Below are positions 1 to 8,295 of a DNA stretch of 64,000 nt, piece by piece. The stretch is taken from positions 3,472,001 through 3,536,000 of the forward strand of contig NZ_CP163528.1 of the NCBI RefSeq assembly GCF_041081105.1. Reading direction: 5' to 3'. Origin of the DNA: Promicromonospora sp. Populi (GTDB lineage: Bacteria; Actinomycetota; Actinomycetes; Actinomycetales; Cellulomonadaceae). Below the pieces are notes generated by a model. The model was not told the DNA's origin, did no database searches, and was given only the letters and a program-made list of their open reading frames with translations. The position numbers and the translations under genes are program-made. Position 1 is the first letter of the stretch, and each line of letters opens with the position of its first letter.

Positions 1-617
1 AGAGCCGCCCCCTCGTCGGCGACGCCGTCGCCCTTGGGCCCCACGGCGCGGGCGACGAGGGCGGCCAGGGCCGCCGCGTAGGAGCTGATGCCCGACGGCG
101 GTCGGGTGCCCGACGTGCCCGACGTGCCCGACGTGCCGAAGTCGATCATCTGGGCCGTGCGCGGCACGGTGCCGCCAACCGCGCGGAAGACGTCGTGCGG
201 GATCTTGATCGCGAGCTCCTCCAGACCCTGGGAGAACCCGCGCAGGAACGGCCGGTCGGCGTCGCACACCAGGAGCTGGCCGGGGCGCAGCATCCGCACG
301 CCGTCGTCGTGACAGAAGAACGCCTCGCCCACGAGCGTGAAGTACAGGGCAACGGACCCGGTGGGGCGGCTGCGGACCATGCCAGCGGTGCGCTCGACGG
401 CGTGCGGGTTGGCCTCGACGTGCGCCAGATGCAGCCGGTCCAGCTGGAGGTTGGCCTCCGATGCCTCGAGCGTCTCCTCGTCGAGCATGCGGCACTGCAG
501 CGCCACCAGGGCGTCGGCGTTGTGCTCCTCCCACAGCTCGATCCGCCGCACTGTGGGCAGGCCTCGCGTGGAGAAGCGGTCGACGGCGCCGTGCGACGCC
601 AACGTGGCACGGGTCAC
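1..617 (-). CDS. AraC-family regulator, N-terminal ligand-binding part (truncated by window edge)
   Basis: The frame is open from a GTG at 617 to base 1, giving 205 codons without a stop. The protein reads MTRATLASHGAVDRF, then a cupin-like segment with FTLVGEAFFCHDDGV and MLRPGQLLVCDADRPF, which resembles the sensor domain of AraC/XylS-type activators (AraC_binding_2 family). The DNA-binding C-terminus should lie left of base 1. A GGGGA sits a few bases upstream of the GTG. Near residues 160-170 there is a Gly-Thr-Ser triplet repeat encoded by a 9-bp tandem repeat. It is transcribed divergently from the phosphatase at 709. The family call rests on the N-terminal half only; the target is unknown. 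Confidence 0.7.
   Translation of the reverse strand, partial: MTRATLASHGAVDRFSTRGLPTVRRIELWEEHNADALVALQCRMLDEETLEASEANLQLDRLHLAHVEANPHAVERTAGMVRSRPTGSVALYFTLVGEAFFCHDDGVRMLRPGQLLVCDADRPFLRGFSQGLEELAIKIPHDVFRAVGGTVPRTAQMIDFGTSGTSGTSGTRPPSGISSYAAALAALVARAVGPKGDGVADEGAA
106..138. repeat. 9-bp tandem repeat (GTGCCCGAC, about 3.6 copies)
   Basis: Three full copies and one partial copy of GTGCCCGAC lie in tandem inside the AraC-like gene, encoding Gly-Thr-Ser repeats on the minus strand. It is in frame and probably changes linker length only, by slippage. Confidence 0.85.
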
Positions 618-708
618 GTTCCCCAGGGTAGGTGCAGCGCACAGCCCGCACCAGGATCGGCGGTGGTCAGGGGGTGCATCCGGGCGCCAGTCGCGGGATG
701 CTCGGTCC

Positions 709-1386
709 ATGCCTCTGAAGCCCTCGCGCGACCCCCAGCTCGTGTTGCTCCGGCACGGCCAGACCGAGTGGAGCGTGAGCGGGCAGCACACCGGGCGCAC
801 CGACCTCCCCCTCACGGCGGCCGGCGAGGACCAGGCCCGGTCGGCGGCGGATACGCTCGCGGACTACGAGTTCGCCGCGGTCTACACGTCGCCGCTCGCC
901 CGGGCGCGGCGGACGGCGGAGCTGGTGGGCTACCCCGACGCCGTCGTCGACGAGGACCTCGCCGAGTGGGACTACGGGCCCGTCGACGGCCTTACCTCGC
1001 ACGACGTCTCCGGGATCCTGGGCCGCGAGTTCATGATCTTCGACGACGGCGTCCGCGTGCTGCCGCCGTCCGCCGAGCACGGCGACGGGCGGCCCGGCGA
1101 GACCCTCGACGAGGTCGCCGTGCGAGCGGCGCGGATCATTACCCGGGCGGAGGAGTCGCTCGCCGGCGCGGCCGGGGCTGAAGCTGGGTCGGGCACGGCG
1201 TCGGGCACCGGCGGCGACGTGCTGCTCGTCGCGCACGGGCACCTGCTGCGTGTGCTCGCCACCGTCTGGCTCGGCGTGGACCCGCGCCTGGCGGCCCGGT
1301 TCGAGCTGGGCACCGCCGCCGTCTGCCTGCTCGGCTACGGGCACAATCTGCGCACCATCGAGGGCTGGAACCTGGCCGCGCAGTAG
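709..1386 (+). CDS. Histidine phosphatase family protein (phosphoglycerate mutase-like)
   Basis: A 225-residue protein of the histidine phosphatase superfamily. The phospho-acceptor motif LLRHGQTEW (His16) opens the domain and the second catalytic histidine lies in VAHGHLLRVL near residue 176. GRTDLPLT and SPLARARRTAEL are typical of the GpmB/CobC-like branch. I chose ATG 709, just before the domain, although the frame is open further upstream, because the upstream residues are Arg/Ser/Thr-rich shadow-like sequence. The substrate cannot be told from sequence (sugar phosphates, small phosphoesters or alpha-ribazole phosphate are family options). A short Gly/Ala/Ser loop (AGAEAGSGTASGTGG) precedes the second His. 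The PH-domain gene follows after 22 bp and is probably co-transcribed. Confidence 0.9.
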   Translation: MPLKPSRDPQLVLLRHGQTEWSVSGQHTGRTDLPLTAAGEDQARSAADTLADYEFAAVYTSPLARARRTAELVGYPDAVVDEDLAEWDYGPVDGLTSHDVSGILGREFMIFDDGVRVLPPSAEHGDGRPGETLDEVAVRAARIITRAEESLAGAAGAEAGSGTASGTGGDVLLVAHGHLLRVLATVWLGVDPRLAARFELGTAAVCLLGYGHNLRTIEGWNLAAQ

Positions 1387-1408
1387 GTTCAAGCAGTAGG
1401 TTCGCGGC

Positions 1409-1900
1409 ATGAGGGAAGAGCACCTCGCCGACGGCGAGACCATCGTGTTGCAGCTGCGCACGCATCCGAAGAAGGTCATCAAGCCGATCCTGCTGCTCCT
1501 GGTGCTGGTCGCGGCCCTCATCGCGCTCTGGGTGCTGCCGCTGCCGGTCGACCAGATCGTGCTGTGGTTCGCGACGCTCGCGATCGTGGTGCTCGGCCTC
1601 GCGGCCGCCGCCGCACCTTTCCTGCGCTGGCGCACCACGCGCTACATCGTCACCAACCAGCGTGTCGCGCTGCGCACCGGCATCCTGACGCAGACCGGCC
1701 GGGACATCCCGCTCTACCGGATCAACAACGTCACGTTCGAGAAGCAGCTCAGCGACCGGTTCTTCGGCTGCGGCACCCTCGTGATCTCCGACGGCACCGA
1801 CCAGCCGGGCATGGTGCTCGAGGACGTGCCCGACGTCGAGCAGGTGCAGCGCACCCTGCAGGACCTGATCCGCGAGGGCAAGCAGATCAGCGACGACTGA
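1409..1900 (+). CDS. Bacterial PH domain membrane protein (YdbS/DUF304-like)
   Basis: A 163-residue membrane protein. Two hydrophobic helices at about residues 23-46 and 50-72 are followed by a bacterial PH domain (bPH_2), recognisable by RWRTTRYIVTNQRVALRTG and DIPLYRINNVTFEKQ, which are hallmark strings of this family. Function is not established for the family; roles in membrane association or stress have been suggested for relatives. It begins 22 bp after the histidine phosphatase gene. Between them an 11-bp string (GCAGTAGGTTC) occurs twice. Confidence 0.88.
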   Translation: MREEHLADGETIVLQLRTHPKKVIKPILLLLVLVAALIALWVLPLPVDQIVLWFATLAIVVLGLAAAAAPFLRWRTTRYIVTNQRVALRTGILTQTGRDIPLYRINNVTFEKQLSDRFFGCGTLVISDGTDQPGMVLEDVPDVEQVQRTLQDLIREGKQISDD

Positions 1901-1946
1901 GGCCGAGTCTCAGGGCGTTGCCTCCCAGAGCGCACTGATTGCATGC

Positions 1947-1989
1947 TCACGGACATCCTGCCGCTCGGGTCACGGACATCCTGCCGCTC
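1947..1989. repeat. 20-bp direct repeat, two copies separated by 3 bp
   Basis: Identical 20-bp copies at 1947-1966 and 1970-1989 (core ACGGACATCCTGCCGCTC) lie between the convergent PH-domain and MerR genes; the second copy reaches the MerR stop codon. Exact repeats of this length in a short convergent gap are unusual. It may be a remnant of the terminal repeats of an insertion sequence, but no transposase remains here. Confidence 0.8.
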
Positions 1990-2815
1990 ATGTCACCGGC
2001 CGCGGACTGACCCGATCGAGGACGGCGGCGAGATCCGCTCCCGCGCGTAGCAGGGCGACCGCGCGATCGGCAATCTGTTCCAACCGCCAGTCCAGGATTC
2101 GCCGGGCCTCAGGGATCCCCTCGACGCCATCGGCCCCGTGCAGGGTCGAGATGACCTCCCGCACGGCGGGGATCCCGTATCCGCTGCCGCGCAGCGCGGC
2201 CACGATGCGCGCCTCGTTGACCGCAGCTGGCCCGTACTGCCGGGCCCGCAGGGTCGTCACGCGCTCCGGAACCGCGAGCCCCTCCTGCTCCCAGAACCGG
2301 AGCGTGGACGTGCGCACGCCGAGGGCGGCGGCCAGCTCGGTGATGGTCATGACGTCCGTGCTGGGGCCGCCGGTGCGGTGCCGGTCCGCGCTGTGCCGGT
2401 CCGCGCCGTCGCCGTCGGGCAAGGACGTTTCGGCCTGGATCTTGCTCAGCGCCTCCTGCGCGTGGAGCGCCTCGTCGCGCTCGCGGGCGAGCTGGACGTG
2501 CAGGGAGCCGATCGCAGCGGCGGCGTCGGCGAGGCGCCCGGTCCTCGGCTCGGAGAACAGCTCGGCGAGCAGACGGCGAGCGACCACGGGCCCGGCCGCG
2601 CTCGCGAGTCCGCGATAGGCACGCAGCGCCTGCACGTGCACCGGCGTGTAGGTGCGGTATCCGTTCGCCGAGCGGACAGCCGGCGGGATGACCCCCAGCC
2701 GCTCCAGGTCCCGGACCTGTTGCAGGGAGTAGCCCGACTCTCGCGCGACGTCGGCCGTGCGGAGCGGCGGGCTCTCTCGCGTCGGGCGCCGGGTAGTTGT
2801 GCGCTCACCGGTCAT
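1988..2815 (-). CDS. MerR-family regulator with two winged-helix DNA-binding domains
   Basis: A 275-residue protein with two complete MerR-type HTH regions: residues about 18-75 (LRTADVARESGYSLQQVRDL, then GYRTYTP) and about 155-225 (MTITELAAALGVRTSTLRFW, then ARQYGPAAV). Between them is a helical, charged stretch. Ordinary MerR proteins have one HTH followed by a dimerisation helix, so this is a tandem-domain type seen in some actinobacteria. There is no cysteine-rich effector site like that of metal sensors. It is divergent from the DUF6194 gene with only 42 bp between starts, so it may control that gene and itself. The start is ATG 2815. Confidence 0.87.
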   Translation of the reverse strand: MTGERTTTRRPTRESPPLRTADVARESGYSLQQVRDLERLGVIPPAVRSANGYRTYTPVHVQALRAYRGLASAAGPVVARRLLAELFSEPRTGRLADAAAAIGSLHVQLARERDEALHAQEALSKIQAETSLPDGDGADRHSADRHRTGGPSTDVMTITELAAALGVRTSTLRFWEQEGLAVPERVTTLRARQYGPAAVNEARIVAALRGSGYGIPAVREVISTLHGADGVEGIPEARRILDWRLEQIADRAVALLRAGADLAAVLDRVSPRPVT

Positions 2816-2857
2816 TCACTCAACCCCACATAAGCACTTGAAGGTGATGCTTGAATC

Positions 2858-3340
2858 ATGAGCATCAGCCTGAGTATCAACCAGATCATCGACGCCGTGC
2901 GAGACCTCGACGGCGCGCTTGTCGTCGCCCCCGCCGTCGGCGACCCGGCCTTTCCGGAGCTGGCCTGGGGCGACGCCTTCTTCTACTACGCCCCTGATCG
3001 CGTCATGCCCCGGAACGTCCAGCCGTACGGGACGATCGTCACGAAGGACTACCCGGGTGATACCGCCTCGGACCTCGACCCGGCGGACCGCTGGCGCGTG
3101 AACATTCATGTAGACCGGGCGGCGTTCCGGGAGCTCGTCGGAGATCGGGACGCCGGGGGCGGTGACGTCGGGAATCGCGTCGATCCTGCGACACCCGACG
3201 TCGTGCAGCAGCACCCGGTCTACGGTTCGGCCGGCTGGGTCGCCGTCGTCAACCCTGGCCCCGCAACCGGAACCACTGTGCTCCGTCTCCTGCGTGAGGC
3301 CCACGACGCGGCCCGCGCCCGCTACGAGCGGCGACGCTAG
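2858..3340 (+). CDS. DUF6194 family protein
   Basis: A 160-residue soluble protein with no signal peptide or membrane segment. The strings DAFFYYAPDR, QPYGTIVTKDYPGD and RWRVNIHV match what I recall of DUF6194, a family of unknown function common in actinobacteria. Its start is 42 bp from that of the divergent double-HTH MerR regulator. It is convergent with the MOSC gene, sharing the 4 bp CTAG as overlapping stop codons. No function should be assumed. Confidence 0.8.
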   Translation: MSISLSINQIIDAVRDLDGALVVAPAVGDPAFPELAWGDAFFYYAPDRVMPRNVQPYGTIVTKDYPGDTASDLDPADRWRVNIHVDRAAFRELVGDRDAGGGDVGNRVDPATPDVVQQHPVYGSAGWVAVVNPGPATGTTVLRLLREAHDAARARYERRR

Positions 3341-4089
3341 TCGACTGTCGCGCGGCCCGCGGCCTGTTCGGTGCGGCGGAGCATGTCCACGCTGAGCCGG
3401 ATCTCGCCCGCGACGTGAGCGTTCAGCAGTCGCTGCGCCAGGATCTCCAGGGTGTCGGGGTCCGGCGCACCCTTCTCATCGGGCTCGGCAGCGACGTCGG
3501 GCGCGGCAGCGGCCGGCGCCGTCGTCGCCGGATCTTCTCCGCGGGCTACGCCGAACCGGCCGGCGAACCAGTCCGCGACCGTCACCCCGTGCCCAGGCCG
3601 GTGCACAACGTCGACGACGTCCCCCGAACCGAGGTCACCGTTGTTGATCACCCGCAGGAAGGCACCCGTGCGGTTCGCCTGCGTGAACCGGCGTACCCAC
3701 CGCTGCTCCTCCAGACGGCGACCGAAGGTCTGGCAGGGAATGCGTGGCTGCGTAACCTCCAGCAGTGCCGAACCGACCTGCCACCGTTCGCCGATCACCG
3801 CGCGGTTCACGTCCATCCCGCGAGTGCGCAGGTTCTCGCCGAACAGGCCGGGCGTGACCTCCCGACCGAGCTCGGCGGACCAGAAGTCGGCGTCCTCCTG
3901 CGCGTACGCGTACACCGCCTGGTCGAGACCGCCGTGGTTGGCGCGGTCCGCCTGCACGTCCGCGTACAGGCCGAAGGGTCGGACCTTGACCCGCCCCTCG
4001 ACGGGCCGCTTGTCGATCGCCGTCACACCCACGGTGCCGGCGTCGGGCAGCAGTACGTGAACGCGGCAGACCGCGAGAAGCTCAGCCAT
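3337..4089 (-). CDS. MOSC domain-containing protein
   Basis: A protein of about 250 residues with a MOSC (molybdenum cofactor sulfurase C-terminal) domain over most of its length. GGLDQAVYAYAQEDADFW, TPGLFGENLRT and the conserved cysteine in PRIPCQTFGRR are diagnostic. It resembles YiiM-like stand-alone MOSC proteins, which act on Moco-linked or N-hydroxylated substrates in Escherichia coli. The C-terminal 60 residues are Ala/Pro-rich and probably disordered. A GTG at 4095 is an alternative start two codons upstream; neither start has a strong ribosome site. Its stop overlaps that of the convergent DUF6194 gene. Confidence 0.87.
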   Translation of the reverse strand: MAELLAVCRVHVLLPDAGTVGVTAIDKRPVEGRVKVRPFGLYADVQADRANHGGLDQAVYAYAQEDADFWSAELGREVTPGLFGENLRTRGMDVNRAVIGERWQVGSALLEVTQPRIPCQTFGRRLEEQRWVRRFTQANRTGAFLRVINNGDLGSGDVVDVVHRPGHGVTVADWFAGRFGVARGEDPATTAPAAAAPDVAAEPDEKGAPDPDTLEILAQRLLNAHVAGEIRLSVDMLRRTEQAAGRATVD

Positions 4090-4133
4090 GCGCACATGCT
4101 CTCATCCGCACGGCTGAGCCCCCGCGGTCGTGC

Positions 4134-5363
4134 TCACTTGCGCTTCGGCAGCGGCAGCGGCTCCATCCACTGGTCGTTCGCCGTGAGGTCGATGCCGAAC
4201 TCCCCGGCGAACCGCATGCGCGTACCGGTCAGCACACCGTCTACCGACTCGTCGAGGTCGTAGACCCGCGCGCCGCGCAGCCGGTTCCGCCCCGCCCCGT
4301 CCAGGCCGTACGTGCCGAACCCGGTGTTGCCTGCGTAACCCAGCCGCACGCCGTAGTAGTCGCCCGTGTAGGTGTTCACGTGGTCGTGGCCGCAGAACAC
4401 GCCGCGCACGTCGCCGCGGTGCTGGATCGCCGAGAACATGCCCGAGTTGAACGGCCCGGGGCACTCCTCCTCGTTCCGCTCGCCCTCGATCCGGTGCCGC
4501 GCCAGGCCGCGCTCGTGGTCGGCGTCGGACCGGCCGTCGGTCGAGCCGAACCACATGAAGCGGTACTCCCACAGCGGGATGTGGATGAACATGAGGGCCG
4601 GGATCGCCCGCCCGTACCGACGCTCGATCTGCTCCGACGTGTCGTAGTACCACTTGACCTGGTCCATGCGCAGCCAGTCCCAGTGGGGGTAGCCGTCGAA
4701 GTCCTGGCCGGCCAGCGTCTCCGGCGCGTACCGCCCGGAGTCGAGCAGCCAGAGGTTGAACGCCGGCCGGCCGTTCGTACCGTCGATCAGGATGTTCGAG
4801 TTGCCCTGTCCGGTGACGCCGCGCGCCGTCGGGCCGTTCACGTTGTAGCGGTAGGACCGGTAGAAGGCGAGCATGTCGGCCTCGTCGACGCCGCTGTCCG
4901 GCGTCGAGTCCTCGTCGTGGTTTCCGAACGTGATGGCCCACGGCACGGCACGCTCCTCCATCGGCTGCACCACGTTGTTCATCGCCTGGTGCATCTCCAG
5001 CGGGGTGTCGCAGCCGCCGGTGATGTTGTCGCCGTTGAGGATCACGAGGTCCGGCTGCTCGTCGTCGAGCACCGCCCGCATGAGCTCCAGGGTGCGGCGG
5101 TCGATCTTCTCGTCGTCCTGCGTGTCGTTGAACTGGACGATCTTGAACTTGCCGTCCCGTCCGAACCGCAGGTCACGCTTCGGGTGCTGGCCGAGCAGGG
5201 TCGTGGCCGACGCCGGCGCGGCGATCGCGACCGTTGCCGCCGTCGCGGCGGTCGCCGCGCCGATGCTGCTCAGGGAAAGGAACGTCCGTCGGTCGACGCC
5301 GCTCGCGGGGCTGTCGCCCGGGATGATCTCGCTCGGCAGGTCGCCGGTTGTCTTCTCGCTCAT
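4134..5363 (-). CDS. Tat-exported calcineurin-like metallophosphoesterase
   Basis: A 409-residue secreted phosphoesterase. A twin-arginine signal is clear near residue 26 (DRRTFLSLSS followed by an Ala-rich core). The metal-binding motifs occur in order: FNDTQ (variant of DxH), LNGDNITGG (GDxx), FGNHDEDS (GNHD), FIHIPLWEY and FCGHDHVN (GHxH). This matches secreted purple-acid-phosphatase-like phosphohydrolases. The open frame extends upstream to 5624, but the Tat motif fixes the start near ATG 5363. Direct-repeat units resembling a PHO box lie upstream (5404-5436), which would fit phosphate-starvation control. Substrate unknown. Confidence 0.9.
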   Translation of the reverse strand: MSEKTTGDLPSEIIPGDSPASGVDRRTFLSLSSIGAATAATAATVAIAAPASATTLLGQHPKRDLRFGRDGKFKIVQFNDTQDDEKIDRRTLELMRAVLDDEQPDLVILNGDNITGGCDTPLEMHQAMNNVVQPMEERAVPWAITFGNHDEDSTPDSGVDEADMLAFYRSYRYNVNGPTARGVTGQGNSNILIDGTNGRPAFNLWLLDSGRYAPETLAGQDFDGYPHWDWLRMDQVKWYYDTSEQIERRYGRAIPALMFIHIPLWEYRFMWFGSTDGRSDADHERGLARHRIEGERNEEECPGPFNSGMFSAIQHRGDVRGVFCGHDHVNTYTGDYYGVRLGYAGNTGFGTYGLDGAGRNRLRGARVYDLDESVDGVLTGTRMRFAGEFGIDLTANDQWMEPLPLPKRK

Positions 5364-5403
5364 GCCGACGACGATCGGAGGCCCCGCTGGCGACCGGCCG
5401 ACC

Positions 5404-5436
5404 GGCGGGTGGACCCCCGATGACGGTCTGCTGAAC
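5404..5436 (-). promoter_or_regulatory. Candidate PHO-box-like direct repeats upstream of metallophosphoesterase
   Basis: On the minus strand three 11-base units follow in exact phase: GTTCAGCAGAC, CGTCATCGGGG and GTCCACCCGCC. The actinobacterial PhoP box is built of 11-base repeats beginning G(G/T)TCA. Only the first unit keeps the GTTCA core exactly and no clear -10 follows, so this is tentative. Confidence 0.35.
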
Positions 5437-5449
5437 GGCTGCCGTCGGG

Positions 5450-6877
5450 CTACCGGCGGCTGCGTTCCGCGGGCGCGCGACACACCGCCCGCGTGATGGC
5501 GTAGACCGCCAGGATCACCACGACGAGACCGGCGGTCGCGGCGATCTGCGGCCGGGCAGCGGCGTCGGACAGCATGAGGCCGACCACCGCCACGAGTGCC
5601 ACCAGCGTGACCCACGAAAGCCACGGGTAGCCCCAGGCGCGCAGCTGCAGCTCCTCACCCCGCTCGGCCGCCGCGGCCTCCAGCTGCGGCCGCAGCCGCA
5701 GCTGCGAGACGACCACCATCAGCCACACCACCAGCAGCGCCGAGCCGACGGCGTTGAGCAGCACACCGAGCAGCGACTCGGGCAGCAGGTAGTTCAGCAG
5801 CACCGCCACCACGCCGAAGAAGACCGAGACCAGCACGGCCACCCACGGCACGTCGCGCCCCGAGACCCGGGTGGCGACCGCGGGGGCGTCGCCGCGCCCG
5901 CCGAGGGAGAACAGCATGCGGGACGTCGCGTAGATGTTGGCGTTGAAGGCGCTCAGCAGCGCGAGCACAACAACCACCTCCATGAGCCGCGCCGCGCCGT
6001 CGAACCCCGCCATCTGGAGCACGGAGACGAACGGCGACTCGAGGCGAGCGGCGTCGGTCCAGGGGATCAGCGCGACCATGATGGCTACCGAGCCCACGTA
6101 GAAAAACAGGATGCGCCAGAGGATGGTGCGGGTAGCGGTCGCGACCGCCGACTGCGGGTCGCGCGCCTCGGCCGCCGCGATAGTGACGATCTCGATGCCA
6201 CCGAATGCGAACACCACGGTGAGCAGACCGGCCGCGATGCCGGGCAGGCCCGCGGGCGCGAACCCGCCGTTCGCGGCCCAGTCCCCCAGGACGCTGCCCG
6301 TCACGGGCACGACGCCGACGACGATGAGGACGCCCAGCACCAGGAAGCCCACGATCGCGGCGACCTTGATGGTCGCGAACCAGAACTCGGCCTCCCCGAA
6401 CTGCCGCACCCCCACCAGGTTGATCGCGCCGAACAGCGCCACGACGACGGCGGCGACCGCCCACTGCGGCACCGCCGGCCACCAGCCGTGCACGATCCCG
6501 GCCACACCCGTCACCTCGACGCCGAGCACCATGACGATGGTGAACCAGTACAGCCAGCCCAGCAGGAACCCGGCCCAGCGGCCGAGTGCGGCCTCCGCGT
6601 AGACGGAGAAGGATCCGCTGGACGGCAGTGCCGAAGCCATCTCCGCGAGCATCCGCATGACGAGCACCACGATGGCGCCCGCGATCGCGTAGCTGAGGAG
6701 GACCGCGGGCCCGGCCGCCGCGATACCGAGGCCCGAGCCGAGGAACAGGCCCGCACCGATGGCGGAGCCCAGCCCCATCATCGTCAGGTGGCGGGGCCGT
6801 AGGCCATGGCCAAGCTGCCGGCCCGGGTCGGCAGCGCTCTTCGGATCTTCGCTCTTCTGGTCCTTGGTAGTGCTCAC
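5450..6877 (-). CDS. APC-superfamily amino acid permease
   Basis: A 475-residue polytopic membrane protein with about 12 hydrophobic helices. The first helix contains GLGSAIGAGLFLGSG, the unwound substrate-binding helix of amino acid/GABA permeases (AAT family), and FAFGGIEIVTIAAAEARDP marks helix 6. It probably imports an amino acid with protons; the substrate cannot be told. The GTG at 6877 (protein VSTTKDQKSEDP) was chosen because everything upstream in the same frame is antisense to the NADH dehydrogenase gene. Its start lies 39 bp from the divergent ndh start, so the promoters are very compact. Confidence 0.9.
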   Translation of the reverse strand: MSTTKDQKSEDPKSAADPGRQLGHGLRPRHLTMMGLGSAIGAGLFLGSGLGIAAAGPAVLLSYAIAGAIVVLVMRMLAEMASALPSSGSFSVYAEAALGRWAGFLLGWLYWFTIVMVLGVEVTGVAGIVHGWWPAVPQWAVAAVVVALFGAINLVGVRQFGEAEFWFATIKVAAIVGFLVLGVLIVVGVVPVTGSVLGDWAANGGFAPAGLPGIAAGLLTVVFAFGGIEIVTIAAAEARDPQSAVATATRTILWRILFFYVGSVAIMVALIPWTDAARLESPFVSVLQMAGFDGAARLMEVVVVLALLSAFNANIYATSRMLFSLGGRGDAPAVATRVSGRDVPWVAVLVSVFFGVVAVLLNYLLPESLLGVLLNAVGSALLVVWLMVVVSQLRLRPQLEAAAAERGEELQLRAWGYPWLSWVTLVALVAVVGLMLSDAAARPQIAATAGLVVVILAVYAITRAVCRAPAERSRR

Positions 6878-6916
6878 GACCGACCACGGTAACGCGGCGG
6901 TGAGACACTTTGGCAC

Positions 6917-8239
6917 GTGACCGACTCTGACGAGGACTACGGCCTCGAGACTCCACTGATCGGCCACCCCGAACCGCTGCCGCACGTGGTCGTGGTGGGT
7001 GGCGGATTCGCCGGGATGGCCACGGTGCGAGCCCTGAAGGATGCGCCGGTGCGGATCACCCTGATCGACCGCCGCGTCTACAACACGTTCCAGCCGCTGC
7101 TCTACCAGGTGGCGACGGGTGGCCTGAACCCGGGCGACGTCACCTACTTCCTGCGCGGCCTGCGGCTGAACCAGAAGAACGTGCACGTGATCCACGAGCA
7201 CCTGGTCGGGGCGGACCACGCGGCCAAGCGGATCCGCCTGCTCAACGACCACTGGGTCGGCTACGACTACCTCGTGGTGACGGCGGGTGTGACCACCAAC
7301 TTTTTCGGCACGCCGGGCGCCAAGGAGTACGCGTTCCCGATGTACTCGCGGTCGCAGGCGCTCCGGATCCGCGACAACCTCTTCATCCGCCTGGAGAAGG
7401 CCGCGAAGTCGAAGCGGGTCGACGACGGGCTGCGGGTCGTCGTCGTGGGCGGCGGAGCGACCGGGGTCGAGGTCGCGGGCGCGCTCGCGGAGCTGCGCAC
7501 CGCCGGCCTCGAGCCCGCCTACCCCGAGATCCACGGCGACGCGTTCGAGGTCAAGGTGGTGCAGCGCGGCGGCGAGATCCTCAAGGCGTTCGCGCCCAAG
7601 CTCCGGGAGTACGCCGCCAAGGAGCTGCGGCACCGCGGGGTCTCCCTGCACCTGGGCGCCGGCGTGGCCGCCGTGGAGCGTGAGGCCGTCGTGCTCACGG
7701 ACGGGACGCGCATCCACGCCGACCTCACCGTCTGGTCCGCGGGCGTGCGTCCGCACGAGGAGGTCGCCGCGTGGGGCCTGCCGCAGGACGAGGACGGCCG
7801 CATCAAGATCGGCGAGGACATGCAGGTGGAGGGGCTGCCGGGGGTCTTCGCGGCGGGCGACATCGCCGTCTCGCCGTCGGACCTGCCGCAGCTGGCCCAG
7901 CCCGCGATCCAGGGCGGCCTCGTGATCGCCCGGAACATCCGGGCCCTGCTCGAGGGCCGCCCCTTGCAGAACCTGCGCTACATCGACAAGGGCACGATGG
8001 CGGTGATCGGCCGGCGCGCCGCGATCGCCGAGATCAACCTGCCGGGCGGCAAGCCGCTGCGGATCACCAAGGGCTCAGCGTGGCTGGTCTGGCTGTTCGT
8101 GCACATCATGTCGCTTGTCGGCCCCCGTAACCGGGTCACCACACTCGCGGGCCTGACCACGCGCTACGGGTTCTGGTTCCACCGGCGGCCGATCCCGATC
8201 GTCGGCGACGTCCCGACGGTGCGGCCGCCCCGGACGTGA
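6917..8239 (+). CDS. ndh: Type II NADH dehydrogenase (NDH-2)
   Basis: A 440-residue flavoprotein that passes electrons from NADH to membrane quinone without pumping protons. The FAD dinucleotide-binding fold is at VVVVGGGFAGMATVRALK (about residues 26-43) and the NADH fold at VVVVGGGATGVEVAGAL. The FAD-closing motif GVFAAGDIA lies near residue 315. The C-terminal stretch with WLVWLFVHIMSLVG and TRYGFWFHRR is the amphipathic membrane anchor typical of bacterial NDH-2. YNTFQPLLYQVATGGL is characteristic. It starts with GTG close to the divergent permease start. It is not part of the arsenic operon that begins 45 bp downstream. Confidence 0.94.
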   Translation: MTDSDEDYGLETPLIGHPEPLPHVVVVGGGFAGMATVRALKDAPVRITLIDRRVYNTFQPLLYQVATGGLNPGDVTYFLRGLRLNQKNVHVIHEHLVGADHAAKRIRLLNDHWVGYDYLVVTAGVTTNFFGTPGAKEYAFPMYSRSQALRIRDNLFIRLEKAAKSKRVDDGLRVVVVGGGATGVEVAGALAELRTAGLEPAYPEIHGDAFEVKVVQRGGEILKAFAPKLREYAAKELRHRGVSLHLGAGVAAVEREAVVLTDGTRIHADLTVWSAGVRPHEEVAAWGLPQDEDGRIKIGEDMQVEGLPGVFAAGDIAVSPSDLPQLAQPAIQGGLVIARNIRALLEGRPLQNLRYIDKGTMAVIGRRAAIAEINLPGGKPLRITKGSAWLVWLFVHIMSLVGPRNRVTTLAGLTTRYGFWFHRRPIPIVGDVPTVRPPRT

Positions 8240-8257
8240 CGCGCTAGCCTTGCGCTC

Positions 8258-8295
8258 TGTATCGATGAGTGTCAACATAGAGACATGTCGATACA
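8258..8295 (+). promoter_or_regulatory. Palindromic operator overlapping the start of the ArsR-ArsC fusion gene
   Basis: Arms TGTATCGA (8258-8265) and TCGATACA (8288-8295) are perfect inverted repeats separated by 22 bp, with an inner TGTC/GACA pair between them. The right arm covers codons 2-4 of the gene starting at 8285. Little room is left for a leader, so transcription may start at or beside the ATG. Position and symmetry fit autorepression by the ArsR domain, as inference. Confidence 0.55.

Noticed and set aside
6878..7756. Open minus-strand frame running upstream of the permease through the NADH dehydrogenase gene
   Set aside because: It is antisense to ndh; the residues are Arg/His/Asp/Val-rich noise without domain motifs. 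The permease starts at GTG 6877.
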